DNA of 36,513 nucleotides from Myxococcales bacterium (GCA_030590865.1 JAUVCD010000004.1:1-36513); one strand, 5' to 3'. Counted from the first letter of the stretch, positions 25,744 to 34,194 are shown. A program made the numbers and translations. Notes: generated by a model not told the origin, from the sequence alone.

Positions 25744-28338
25744 TCAACCCGCGGTGTCGACGTCGTCGCCGACGAGCTTGCGCAGGTCCTTTTCGATCTT
25801 GGCTCGATAACGTCTCACCAGGGCTCGGTTGGCCATGATCATATCGAGCTGGCGTGTGTGGATGGTCAAATAGCCCAATAGCTTGAGACGGCTCTTCATG
25901 AAATCCGGGCCATAGTTCTCGATGCGTGCCAGCAACGAGTCCTCCTTCACGTCGACGCGGAAACCGAAGGTCTCCAATATCGCCTGAACGAAGAGAACCC
26001 TGTTGAGCCGGCGGTCGTAGTCGGCCGCACCACCTTTGAAATGGAAAGCGACGTAGTTCTCGGTGGGTCGCTCACTGACCAGGGCTTCCACGGTGGAGTA
26101 GTGAAAACCCAGCCTGGAGGTGAAGCTGCAATAGTTCTTGGACACCATGAAGTAGTTCCGGTCGGCGTAGCGCGAGCGCACGCCCAAGGTCAGAGCCGGG
26201 TTCCTGGTGGCCTCGAACATGACGGACATGAACCCGCCGCCATCCATGGCCGGTGGCCCTGCCCAAGGCACGGCGATGACTCCCTCCCAGAGCGCCAACA
26301 TGGGAATCGAGGCGATGTTGTCCAGCTGGACGTATTTGCCCTCCACTTCTTCGTAGAAGCCGTCGTCCAGGTTCAGGACCCACCATTGCATCGCGACCTC
26401 GCCGCGCAGCTGTTTACTGGAGCGCTCTGGAAAGCGATGGTCCTTGCCGAAGCGGAACATCTCCTCTACCGCCTTCTCGTGGCAGAAGCGCGTGAGGTCG
26501 TGCAACGTTCGGCAGTTGTCGGACTTGAATTCCGGGGCGTCGGGGTCCAATAGGTTCAGCGGGACGATGTGATGAGCGGCTCGTTGCAACACCTCGTAGA
26601 CCGGACTTCCCTCCATCCGGTTAGGCGGCTTGGACCCCCGGTGCAGTAGCGCCTCGACCTGTCCGCGAAGTACACGGGAGTTGTCCGCGTCGACGGTAAC
26701 CAGGGCTCCCTGGGAGAGGTCATCGAGCGCCCCGGCGGCACCGAAGATCGCCGGGATATCCAACTCCCTGGCCACACTGGCCAGATGGCTCGCCATGCTG
26801 CCGTGCTCAGTGACGACGGCCGCCGCCCTGGGAAGAAGGGGGGCCCAGCGGGGTAGGGCTTGGGCTGCCACCAGCACGCCCCCCACCGGAAACTGCAGGG
26901 CGTCGGCACCCCGCGCGACCTTGAAGACCGGACCGGAGCCTGCCCCCGGGCTAGCGGTGACGCCTCCCTGCACGATGATGCGGTCCGGCTTCACGGTTAG
27001 CTTTGCAGGAGGCTCACGGGTCACCAGCCCCAGCGGCCGGCATTGGAGCAGCCATAGGTTACCGTCCTCGGCTAATGCCCATTCGATGTCCTGCGGCGCG
27101 TCGTAATGCTCCTCCAGCTGTTGCAATAGCCGACCGACTTCCAGGGCCTGTGCATCGGTCAGGGAGGCTTGGCACTGCTGTTCGGGGGATAGGGCCCGTC
27201 GCGCCACTCCTTCCTTGCCGCGGCATTCGTAAGTCAGCGTCTTACAGGCAATCTCTCGCTGCACAATCACGGCGACGTCATCCCGAGAGATGACGAACAA
27301 ATCGGGGGATACCGAGCCGTCGACCACGCATTTGGGCAAGCCCCAGGCGGCGTTGATCACCATGGTGCGTGCCGTCATGTCCACTGGATTCCGGCTGTAG
27401 CCGACGCCGCCGGATACTGGGTTCACCATGCGCATCACGCCGACACACATGGCCACGTCTCTATCCCGGATGCCGCGACTCCGTCGGTAGCTTATGGCGG
27501 GCAAGCTGTACTTGCTGGCCACAATTTCTTTGTATGCCTCGACAATGCTCGCAGCGCTTACGTGGAGGATGGAACGGTACTGCCCCGCAAAGGACGCGCC
27601 GGGCTGGTCTTCACCCAGTGCGCTGCTGCGCATGGCAACCTCGACACCCTTGCCTTCCGTCTCCTCCAACCGTCGATAGTGCTCAGTGATGGCTCCGGTC
27701 ACGTCGGCAGGCACTTCGGCGTTGATGATCAACTGCTGAAGCGAAGCGCTGAGAGCGAAGCGCTGGTCGAGCCGCTCTACGTTGGTCGCTTGGATGCGGC
27801 GGTCGATCTCCGGTTCCAGGCCGTTTTCCTCCATGAACCGCTGGTAGGCATGAGCCGTGACGACAAAGCCGTTCGGTACCGCCAACTGCACCACATTCTT
27901 CATCTCTCCCAGGTTGGCGACCTTTCCGCCGACCTGGGGGGCTTGGGCTCTGGTGACCTGGGCCAGATCGATGGCCAATGGTCCCTCTGCCGCCAGGCGA
28001 CGCTCTTGGAGAATTGGCGTTATCGCACCCTGGATTGTCTTGAAGCGGTCGTAGAGCTCTTCGTATTTGGCCGGGGCAAGCTCGTTCAGGTGCCGGCAAA
28101 TCTGCCACACATCAGTGGAGATCTTGGTGCATTGGCCCGACACGAAGTCCATCCCGAAGGACCGCGACCCTCGTAGCGCGTCTTCGATCTGCGCCATGAT
28201 CTCCAAGGCATCGTTGTTGGCGTAAAGCAGCAGCTTGAAGTGACGATAGCGGTCCTTGAACGCCAGCCTCAGCTCGTCGGCCTCATGCTCCTCGAGGGGC
28301 TTCGGCCGACCGAACAGATCTCGAAGGAAAGTCCACAT
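25744..28338 (-). CDS. PEP-synthase-like phosphotransferase with unusual C-terminal domain
   Basis: The product is 864 residues from ATG 28338; a GTG five codons upstream is possible. Residues 1-125 are helical. The ATP-binding (PPDK_N) domain starts near QVGGKVANLGEMKN (about 135) and includes AMRSSALGEDQPGASFAGQY (about 235), PVSGGVGYSRNP and DIEWALAEDGNLWLLQCRPL. The mobile phosphohistidine domain has VTEHGSMASHLASVARELDIPAIFG (about 510-535), with the catalytic His in the SMASH motif. PEP synthase and PPDK would continue into a PEP/pyruvate-binding TIM barrel. Here the last roughly 290 residues (WWVLNLDDGFYEE, DGGGFMSVMFEATRNP, YHYSTVEA-like segments) show no such barrel. I infer phosphotransfer from ATP through His to an unknown acceptor. 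It is last in the histidine-kinase cluster, just after a response regulator. Confidence 0.82.
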   Translation of the reverse strand: MWTFLRDLFGRPKPLEEHEADELRLAFKDRYRHFKLLLYANNDALEIMAQIEDALRGSRSFGMDFVSGQCTKISTDVWQICRHLNELAPAKYEELYDRFKTIQGAITPILQERRLAAEGPLAIDLAQVTRAQAPQVGGKVANLGEMKNVVQLAVPNGFVVTAHAYQRFMEENGLEPEIDRRIQATNVERLDQRFALSASLQQLIINAEVPADVTGAITEHYRRLEETEGKGVEVAMRSSALGEDQPGASFAGQYRSILHVSAASIVEAYKEIVASKYSLPAISYRRSRGIRDRDVAMCVGVMRMVNPVSGGVGYSRNPVDMTARTMVINAAWGLPKCVVDGSVSPDLFVISRDDVAVIVQREIACKTLTYECRGKEGVARRALSPEQQCQASLTDAQALEVGRLLQQLEEHYDAPQDIEWALAEDGNLWLLQCRPLGLVTREPPAKLTVKPDRIIVQGGVTASPGAGSGPVFKVARGADALQFPVGGVLVAAQALPRWAPLLPRAAAVVTEHGSMASHLASVARELDIPAIFGAAGALDDLSQGALVTVDADNSRVLRGQVEALLHRGSKPPNRMEGSPVYEVLQRAAHHIVPLNLLDPDAPEFKSDNCRTLHDLTRFCHEKAVEEMFRFGKDHRFPERSSKQLRGEVAMQWWVLNLDDGFYEEVEGKYVQLDNIASIPMLALWEGVIAVPWAGPPAMDGGGFMSVMFEATRNPALTLGVRSRYADRNYFMVSKNYCSFTSRLGFHYSTVEALVSERPTENYVAFHFKGGAADYDRRLNRVLFVQAILETFGFRVDVKEDSLLARIENYGPDFMKSRLKLLGYLTIHTRQLDMIMANRALVRRYRAKIEKDLRKLVGDDVDTAG

Positions 28339-28362
28339 TCCGTCGCAAGCCACCCCAAGCGG

Positions 28363-28788
28363 CTATTTCCCTGCCTGTTTGGTCGGGCGGCGCCCCTTGC
28401 TGCGCTCTTCCCGGAGGCGCTTTTTCTCACAGGCATCCTGGGCCTTGTAGAGAAGATCGTCGATGTCCGCGGGCTTCAGGAGGTAGTCGAAGGCTCCGAG
28501 CTCCATTCCTTCGAGCGCCACTTCGACGCTGGCGTGGCCGCTCAGCAAGATGACCTCTACCAGGGGATGACGGCGCTTCAGCTCCCGCAAGGTCTCAATG
28601 CCGTCGAGGCCCGGCATCCTGACGTCCAACACCACCACGTCCACCAGCCTCTGGGCTAGGGAGTCCAAGGCTTCCTGCCCGCTGTGGGCCACGGCAGCGT
28701 CCACCCCGCGTTTGCGCATCCGCTTGGCCAGGGTGTCGGTCAGGTCCGCCTCATCATCGACGAGCAGAACGCGAAAGTTGTTCACCAT
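28363..28788 (-). CDS. Single-domain response regulator (receiver only)
   Basis: The product is 141 residues from ATG 28788, with a near-perfect AAGGAGGTGACC ribosome site. The receiver is complete: acidic pair DD (11-12), phospho-acceptor Asp55 in VVLDVRMPG, Ser83 in LLSGHAS and Lys105 in LLKPAD. A basic helical tail of about 25 residues (CEKKRLREERSKGRRP) follows instead of an output domain. It is a close relative of the receiver at 31579-32019. Its stop lies 24 bases before the PEP-synthase-like gene, so the two are cotranscribed. The likely phosphodonor is the histidine kinase at the head of the cluster. Confidence 0.92.
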   Translation of the reverse strand: MVNNFRVLLVDDEADLTDTLAKRMRKRGVDAAVAHSGQEALDSLAQRLVDVVVLDVRMPGLDGIETLRELKRRHPLVEVILLSGHASVEVALEGMELGAFDYLLKPADIDDLLYKAQDACEKKRLREERSKGRRPTKQAGK

Positions 28789-28850
28789 GGTCACCTCCTT
28801 CGTACCGGCGGTGCTCTGACACGACCCACACCACCGTTCGGCTCGCCAGG

Positions 28851-29090
28851 CTACATGTTGCCTGACCGTCGCACCAGCATCCGGGCCTCCGCCAGGCACT
28901 GGCGCTCCTCCTGTTCCCACTTGCGCTGCCGCGCCGCTGCCAGCTTGGCTAGCAGCTCGGTGACGTCAGCCAGCTTGTTCAGATAGTCAATAATGCCGAG
29001 TGTCATGCCCGCGACGGCGGTATCGACGGCGCCGCGACCGGTGAGCAAGAGCAGCTCTACGGTTGGGCTGGACACGTTGCCGCCACTCAA
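28851..29090 (-). pseudogene. Truncated receiver remnant (C-terminal half of a response regulator)
   Basis: PTVELLLLTGRGAVDTAVAG, then GIIDYLNKLADVTELLAKL and a charged tail, aligns with the second half of the neighbouring receivers (LVEVILLSGHASVEVALEG, AFDYLLKPADIDDLL). The first half, with the acidic pair and phospho-Asp, is missing. The switch Thr and Lys survive, but the Pro after Lys is now Leu. The remnant begins where the two-TM protein gene ends. A TTG overlapping that gene's stop (TTGA) keeps the frame open, so a 79-residue fragment could still be made by coupling. I consider it a deletion relic more likely than a functional gene. Confidence 0.75.
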
Positions 29091-29776
29091 TGCTCCAGCC
29101 TGAAGCCCGCTCCCTCGAACATGAACAGGACGGCAAATCCGTACCACACGGTATAGAGGACGTAGAAGGCCAGGGAGGCCACGACGACACCCCAGCGATC
29201 ACCGATGTTCTGCGGCTCGACGCGATAATAGTTGTAGGAGCACTCCACGCCCTTCTTCTTCACCGTGGCCACGAACTTGGCTTCGTCGAACTTCTTGCCG
29301 CGCTTCAGGTCTTTGTCCATGGCATGAAGGATCGTCCACCAGGTGTACTGGGCCAGGCGCTCGCCCATCTGGTGCCGTTTCGAGAGCGCTGCGCCGTCGT
29401 TGTCGAACATCAGCTGCGAGTCAGCCAGGCAGGCTTCGAGAATGACACCGAGATCGCCCTCTAGGGACACCGTGGTCCCTGCGACCGACGTCTTGCCGCC
29501 AGAGAGGGTGAGGATCTTGGCAGCCCGTTCGGCCTCGGCGGCATCCTTCATCGCGAGCGAAAGGCTCACGCTACGTCCGGCGTAGGTCTTGTTCTTCTCT
29601 TTGAGATCCGGGATGTAGTAGGCAGAGCCCTTTGAGATCGAGTTGTAGAGGTTGTCCAAGTAGTCGAGGCCGTTCTGTCCCTCGAAGAGGGGCATGAATA
29701 TTGCGACCATGACTCCAAGAAAGACGGCCATCATGCTGGCGCCGACGGCGAAGCGCTTCTTCGCGATTTGGCTCAT
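29087..29776 (-). CDS. Two-TM protein with periplasmic domain, partner of the TauE/SafE exporter
   Basis: The product is 229 residues. The ATG overlaps the TGA of the exporter gene (ATGA), so translation is coupled. A membrane helix (about 9-31) leads to a soluble domain of about 160 residues, probably periplasmic. It contains KGSAYYIPDLKEKNKTY, SLSLAMKDAAEAERAAKILTLSG and HQMGERLAQYTWWTILHAMDKDLKRGKKF. A second helix (about 195-219) and a short tail end the protein. No enzyme motif is recognised. Coupling and topology suggest a dedicated accessory subunit or sensor for the exporter. I know of no named family that I could assign with confidence. Confidence 0.8.
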   Translation of the reverse strand: MSQIAKKRFAVGASMMAVFLGVMVAIFMPLFEGQNGLDYLDNLYNSISKGSAYYIPDLKEKNKTYAGRSVSLSLAMKDAAEAERAAKILTLSGGKTSVAGTTVSLEGDLGVILEACLADSQLMFDNDGAALSKRHQMGERLAQYTWWTILHAMDKDLKRGKKFDEAKFVATVKKKGVECSYNYYRVEPQNIGDRWGVVVASLAFYVLYTVWYGFAVLFMFEGAGFRLEH

Positions 29777-30984
29777 GACGTCACCTCGTTGCCACGGAGC
29801 TTCCCAAGGTTGCGCACAAAGGTCCCGATCACCCAGACGCCGAAGCCGCCGATTACGATGAAGAAGGCCCAGACGCCGATGCTGTCGAGGACAGCGGTGG
29901 TGCCCTTCGATAAGCCGATGACTTCCATTTCGCTGAGCTTCCCAGGCAAGGCGAAGGCCCGGTTCACGAAGCCGGCGAGGACGGCCATGGCATAAAAACC
30001 TCGAATGGTGATGCCTGGCACGACCTTGGTGACCATGGCCCCGATCTGGATGCCGAATAGGGATCCGATGAGCATGCCCATAGCGAGAGTGAAGAAGATG
30101 AAGCCGTAGATGGCGTACTGGCTGATGGCCGCGTAGCCAGCGGTGAAGACGATCTGAAAGATGTCAGTACCGACCGTGGTCATCGACGACACGCCCAGGG
30201 TGTAGACGAAGATGGGGAAGGTCAGAAAGCCGCCGCCGACACCCATGATGGCGGCTGCGAATCCCACCAGAAACCCGGAAAGAACGAGAAAGACGGCCGA
30301 TATGCTGCGTCCCCCTGGCAGCAGGCTCTGGTCAAAGGTGATCATGGGCGGAATTTTCACCGCCTGGAGCTTGGTCGCGACGTTGCCGAGCTCCATGGCG
30401 TCGTCGATGTCATGCCCCGGATCGGCGATGAGCCTCTTTCTCGCTTTCAGAAAATCACCAAGCGCATAGCTGCCCAACCCGCCGAGCATCAGCACGTAGA
30501 TGCCGGTGATGAAGGCGTCGCTCAACACCGGGTTGATTTCGTAGAGCCATCGATTGATGGCGCCGCCGGCGGTGGCCCCACCAATGGCGCCGACCAAGAA
30601 CGTGACCGCCAGAGGCACCGAGACGTTGCCTAGCTTGCGATGCAGCACGGTGCCCATGATGGCTTTGGCAAAGATGTGGAACAGATCGGTGCCCACCGCC
30701 AGGATGCCTTTGATGCCCGCACTCATCAGGGCCGGGGCAATGATGAAGCCGCCGCCGGCGCCAATACAACCTGTGATGAGGCCGGCTGCGAGGCCGATGA
30801 AGATCGAGGCGACGAAGATGTCGAGGTTATAGAACGCCGGGCTGTAGGCCTTCTTCCCGCCGAGGACGTCAGGCAGAACCTCGCCAACCTCATCGGCAAA
30901 TGCCACGCCTCCGAGCAGGACGAACACCAACAAGAGGCAGAGGATGAAAATCCTCTTCCGGTCGCCGAGGATGGTCCTGGACAT
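29773..30984 (-). CDS. TauE/SafE family anion exporter with signal peptide
   Basis: The product is 403 residues from ATG 30984. An ATG at 31056 with GGAG upstream would add 24 residues before the signal peptide. The N-terminus (RIFILCLLLVFVLLGGVAFADE) looks like a cleavable signal, unusual for the family. Two related halves carry the family signatures: GLITGCIGAGGGFIIAPAL with VGTDLFHIFAKAIMG, and GFAAAIMGVGGGFLTFPIF with VGTDIFQIVFTAG. About eight further membrane helices are visible, with a soluble loop between the halves (KARKRLIADPGHDIDDAMELG). Family members move sulfite, sulfoacetate or related anions across the inner membrane. The substrate here cannot be read from sequence. It is embedded in a two-component cluster. 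Confidence 0.88.
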   Translation of the reverse strand: MSRTILGDRKRIFILCLLLVFVLLGGVAFADEVGEVLPDVLGGKKAYSPAFYNLDIFVASIFIGLAAGLITGCIGAGGGFIIAPALMSAGIKGILAVGTDLFHIFAKAIMGTVLHRKLGNVSVPLAVTFLVGAIGGATAGGAINRWLYEINPVLSDAFITGIYVLMLGGLGSYALGDFLKARKRLIADPGHDIDDAMELGNVATKLQAVKIPPMITFDQSLLPGGRSISAVFLVLSGFLVGFAAAIMGVGGGFLTFPIFVYTLGVSSMTTVGTDIFQIVFTAGYAAISQYAIYGFIFFTLAMGMLIGSLFGIQIGAMVTKVVPGITIRGFYAMAVLAGFVNRAFALPGKLSEMEVIGLSKGTTAVLDSIGVWAFFIVIGGFGVWVIGTFVRNLGKLRGNEVTS

Positions 30985-31110
30985 TTGGACTTCCCAGCGA
31001 GCGTGCGCTCGAGTGGCGACCATGAGGAGGTGGCCACAGTTTCTCAGGAAGGTCATAGGGTAGATCTCCAATGATGAAAGCGGTTTGACGCCCCCGCTCG
31101 ATTGAGTCGT

Positions 31111-31131
31111 GCTCTCCTGGTTGCAGAGAGC
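31111..31131 (-). terminator. Small hairpin between response regulator and exporter genes
   Basis: GCTCTC and GAGAGC pair across a nine-base loop right after the stop of the second response regulator. It lies in the only sizeable gap (about 150 bases) in the cluster. It may act as a partial terminator that lowers downstream expression, or as an RNA processing site. Confidence 0.35.
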
Positions 31132-31132
31132 C

Positions 31133-31537
31133 CTAGTGTGCCGTCTCCGGCGGTTCGCGGCCGGCGGCCGCATTGATGTGCTTCAGCAGGGTCTCCAGAT
31201 CACAAGGCTTGCTGAGATAGTCGTAGGCTCCCTTGGCGATGCCCTCTTTGGCAGCCTGTGCCGAGCCATGGCCGGTGAGAATGATCACCGCCAGGTCGGG
31301 GTCCATCTTCTTGAAGATCTCCAGAACCTCGATGCCGTCCATGCCTTCCATTCTGAGATCGACGATGGCCACGTCAAAATCGTTCTTTCTCAGGACCTGG
31401 ATGCCATCGTCGCCAGAACGGACCGTGGTGACCTCTATGCCCCGTTTGGTTAACCGCTTGGAGAGGACATCGAGGTATCCGGCCTCGTCATCGACGACCA
31501 GCAAGCGCAGTGCTGCAGGGGGTGTTGGCGTGCTCAT
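31133..31537 (-). CDS. Single-domain response regulator (second in cluster)
   Basis: The product is 134 residues from ATG 31537. The receiver is complete: DD at 16-17, phospho-acceptor Asp60 in VAIVDLRMEGMDG, Thr88 in ILTGHGS and Lys110 in YLSKPCD. Only about 20 residues follow, so there is no output domain. It has diverged more than the other two receivers from each other. It is 41 bases downstream of the first regulator and in the same operon. Confidence 0.92.
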   Translation of the reverse strand: MSTPTPPAALRLLVVDDEAGYLDVLSKRLTKRGIEVTTVRSGDDGIQVLRKNDFDVAIVDLRMEGMDGIEVLEIFKKMDPDLAVIILTGHGSAQAAKEGIAKGAYDYLSKPCDLETLLKHINAAAGREPPETAH

Positions 31538-31578
31538 CCTTGTTTTGTTCCTAGCTCCCGATCCCGGGTAGTCGTCGC

Positions 31579-32019
31579 TTAGTCCCCGCGCCGCAAGGCG
31601 ATGCGCATCGCCTTGGCCTCCTCGATCTTGAGCTCCTGCGCCCGCTTCTTGTCGCAAGCATCGCCGATCTTGGACATCATCACGTCCATCGGGGCGGGCT
31701 TCATGAGGTAGTCGAAAGCGCCGGCGCGCATGCCCTCGATCGCCGACTCCACCGTGGCGTGGCCGGTCAGCATGACCACCTCCACCAGGGGGTGCTTGCG
31801 CTTGATGACTGCGAGGACCTCGAGGCCATCCATTCCCGGCATCTTCACGTCCAGGACGACGACGTCGATGGCTTGTTCGGATGTTTGGGCGAGGCGAGCG
31901 AGGGCCTCCTCGCCGCCAAAGGCAGAGAAGACTTTGAGGCCTCGCTTGTTGAGACGTTTGGCCATGGTCTCGACGAAACCGACTTCGTCGTCGACCAGTA
32001 GAATGACGGGATTCTTCAT
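31579..32019 (-). CDS. Single-domain response regulator (first in cluster)
   Basis: The product is 146 residues. Its ATG overlaps the TGA of the histidine kinase gene (ATGA), so the pair is translationally coupled and this is the most likely cognate partner. Acidic pair at 10-11, phospho-acceptor Asp57 in VVLDVKMPGMDG, Thr85 in MLTGHAT and Lys107 in YLMKPAP are present. A charged helical tail (CDKKRAQELKIEEAKAMRIALRRGD) replaces an output domain. It strongly resembles the regulator at 28363-28788, including the tail, which implies duplication within the cluster. Confidence 0.93.
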   Translation of the reverse strand: MKNPVILLVDDEVGFVETMAKRLNKRGLKVFSAFGGEEALARLAQTSEQAIDVVVLDVKMPGMDGLEVLAVIKRKHPLVEVVMLTGHATVESAIEGMRAGAFDYLMKPAPMDVMMSKIGDACDKKRAQELKIEEAKAMRIALRRGD

Positions 32020-33788
32020 GACGCGACTCCTGAGTCTGGCGCTGAGTCCAGTCGGAGCTCAGCGCCGGCGGTGGTCGATGGGCGCCTCGCATCCGTCTGC
32101 GGCCGGTCCGCGCCGAGCGGCAGGCGGATGGCGAAAACGGTGCCCCGGAACTTCTCGCTCTCTACGCGGATGGTGCCCCCCAGTTTCTTGATGATGCCGT
32201 AGCAAATGGACAGGCCCAGGCCGGTGCCTTGGCCCACAGCCTTGGTGGTGTAGAAGGGATCGAAGATGCGTGGAAGATTGGCCTTGGCGATGCCTGCGCC
32301 GGTGTCGCGCACGTCCAGCAGCAAGTGGTTTTCCTCCGACTGGGTCGTGATGGTCAAGGTTCCCCCGGTCTTCTCCATGGCATCGACCGCATTGTTGATG
32401 AGGTTGAGGAGCACTTGCTGAAGCTCTGTTGGGGAGGCGGAGAGTCGCGGTAAGCTCGCATCGAGGAGCGTAATGACCTCGATGTTCGAGTAACGGGTCT
32501 TCTGCCCCAGAACGCCGAGCACCTCCTCGATCAGCTCGTTCAGCTGGAAGTCCTTCACGTTGGGATCGGTCTTTCGCGCAAAGGAGAGCAGCTTATGGGT
32601 GATCTCCTTGCAGCGGCCGCCCTGGGTCCCGATCTGCCCGACCGCCCGCGTAATCTCAGCGAGGTTCTCGGGGCTGGTGGCATCGTCGTCGCCGAGGATG
32701 TCCTCTATCCAACCGGCTTCCTCCACCATGATGGCCACTGGGTTGTTGATCTCGTGGGCAATGCCAGCTGCGAGCTCGCCGATCGAGGCGAGTCGACCGG
32801 CCTCGACTACCTCGTCCCTCATGATTTGCTTCTCCGTGTCCGATGTGGCGATGCGGCGGGCCATTCGCCGAATGAGGATGAAGGCGATCCCATTGACGGC
32901 AATGCCGAAGGCAATCAACAAATAGAGCGCGCGGCGCATGGCGTCGTTCAGCGACGCGTAGGCGTCACTGGCTTGCTGGTCGTAGCACAAGAGCCAGCGT
33001 GGCCCGTTGAGCGGCGACACGGCAATGAGAGCGTCATTGCCCAAAGCGTCCTCGCGCTCCTCGATGAGGACCTTGCCCGGTGCGAGTTTCCGTTTGACGA
33101 GCTCGGCATAGGGGCCGCGGCTGACGATGACCTCATGTTGAGGTTTGGTCTGGAGCTCGCCTGAACGGTTCAAGATGAAGGCGAAGCCGGTCTGCCCCAT
33201 TCGGATGTTGGTCACCAATGCACTGAAGGCCTGAAAGTCGATCGTGGACCGGACGATCCAGTCTTTCCCTTGCCAGGGCTTCTTGACGGCGATGATGAAG
33301 TGAGGTGTGCCGCGCAGGCCGGTGAAGACGTCGCTGACGTAGTGGTCACTCTTCTTCACCTCCGAGAACCAAGTCGTGCCGGCATAGTTGGCCTTGGAGA
33401 GGTTGAATGGACCCGAATAGGCCTGCTGGACGCCCTCGGGATCGATGAGTCCGAGATCGACGAAGGCGCCACTGTATTCATCACGCAAGATCGCCAGCTT
33501 CTCACGAAGGAATGACTCGGACGACAGCTCCTCCACCGTGTGCCACCGAGCCAGCGTGCGGATGTTCCCGGACCGGTCGTCGAGAAAGTTGTCGATCCGC
33601 TTGCTGTGATTGCCGACCAGCACGGAGAGATGATCGGCAACCCGGCTTTGGTACGCTCCACCCAGGTCGTGGACCACCAGCGAAGCGACCAAGACGACCG
33701 GTCCGACGGAGAGCGCTACGAAGACCAGCTGGAGCCGCAACGACAGGACGGCAGCCTTCCGCTGGCTAGGGGTCTTGTCGGACAACAT
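32016..33788 (-). CDS. Cache-type sensor histidine kinase
   Basis: The product is 590 residues. A membrane helix (about 18-40), a periplasmic double-Cache-like domain (about 45-280; YAGTTWFSEVKKSDHYVSDVF, GQTGFAFILNRSGEL) and a second helix (about 286-306) form the sensor. The cytoplasmic part has an H-box GELAAGIAHEINNPVAI with phospho-His about 345. Next come the N-box LLNLINNAVDAM (about 455), DVRDTGAGIA, FDPFYTTK and GQGTGLGLSICYGI. The C-terminal 30 residues are disordered. The kinase should phosphorylate the downstream receivers on sensing a small extracytoplasmic ligand; Cache domains often bind organic acids or amino acids. No Shine-Dalgarno precedes the ATG, only a CAC repeat. Confidence 0.93.
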   Translation of the reverse strand: MLSDKTPSQRKAAVLSLRLQLVFVALSVGPVVLVASLVVHDLGGAYQSRVADHLSVLVGNHSKRIDNFLDDRSGNIRTLARWHTVEELSSESFLREKLAILRDEYSGAFVDLGLIDPEGVQQAYSGPFNLSKANYAGTTWFSEVKKSDHYVSDVFTGLRGTPHFIIAVKKPWQGKDWIVRSTIDFQAFSALVTNIRMGQTGFAFILNRSGELQTKPQHEVIVSRGPYAELVKRKLAPGKVLIEEREDALGNDALIAVSPLNGPRWLLCYDQQASDAYASLNDAMRRALYLLIAFGIAVNGIAFILIRRMARRIATSDTEKQIMRDEVVEAGRLASIGELAAGIAHEINNPVAIMVEEAGWIEDILGDDDATSPENLAEITRAVGQIGTQGGRCKEITHKLLSFARKTDPNVKDFQLNELIEEVLGVLGQKTRYSNIEVITLLDASLPRLSASPTELQQVLLNLINNAVDAMEKTGGTLTITTQSEENHLLLDVRDTGAGIAKANLPRIFDPFYTTKAVGQGTGLGLSICYGIIKKLGGTIRVESEKFRGTVFAIRLPLGADRPQTDARRPSTTAGAELRLDSAPDSGVAS

Positions 33789-33853
33789 GGTTGCGGTGGT
33801 GGTGGTGGTGCGGTGTCCTGGCGGGTCTGGTGTGGGTCCAGCGAATCGCCTTA

Positions 33854-33859
33854 TCTATA
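33854..33859 (-). promoter_or_regulatory. Possible -10 element for the histidine-kinase cluster
   Basis: On the minus strand GCTATAGATAAGG contains TATAGA, close to TATAAT, about 65 bases before the kinase ATG. The matching -35 position is poor (TGCCGC), so this is a weak call. Confidence 0.3.
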
Positions 33860-34166
33860 GCATGGAACCTGCGCTCGCGGCATGTCCGGCGGCTCGACAC
33901 TTGGATGGCGAGGCTCCCTTTTTCGCGACCGAGAAAGAGGGTTTATCGGCTGCTCGCTCCAGCCGGTAGGACGCATTCCTCGAGGGCCAAAAACACGGGT
34001 ATTTCACTAATAGGTCGAGCCTGGGAGCGGCGAGTGCTGGGAGCGCCATCAGCGGCGGGGTGGGAGTAGCGGTAACCGCTAGTCGAGAGCGGCAAGAACC
34101 ACTGTCGCAACCGAATCCGGGAACCGTTGAGGGCTATGGTGGGTCACCATCCTTCGCCATCGCGCT

Positions 34167-34194
34167 GCTGGTTGCGGCAGCTCTCGCAACCAGC
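34167..34194 (-). terminator. Hairpin after the diiron oxygenase gene
   Basis: GCTGGTTGCG, an eight-base loop GCAGCTCT, then CGCAACCAGC gives a perfect 10-bp stem starting one base after the oxygenase stop. It closes the ferredoxin-oxygenase operon. No T-run is evident. Confidence 0.6.
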
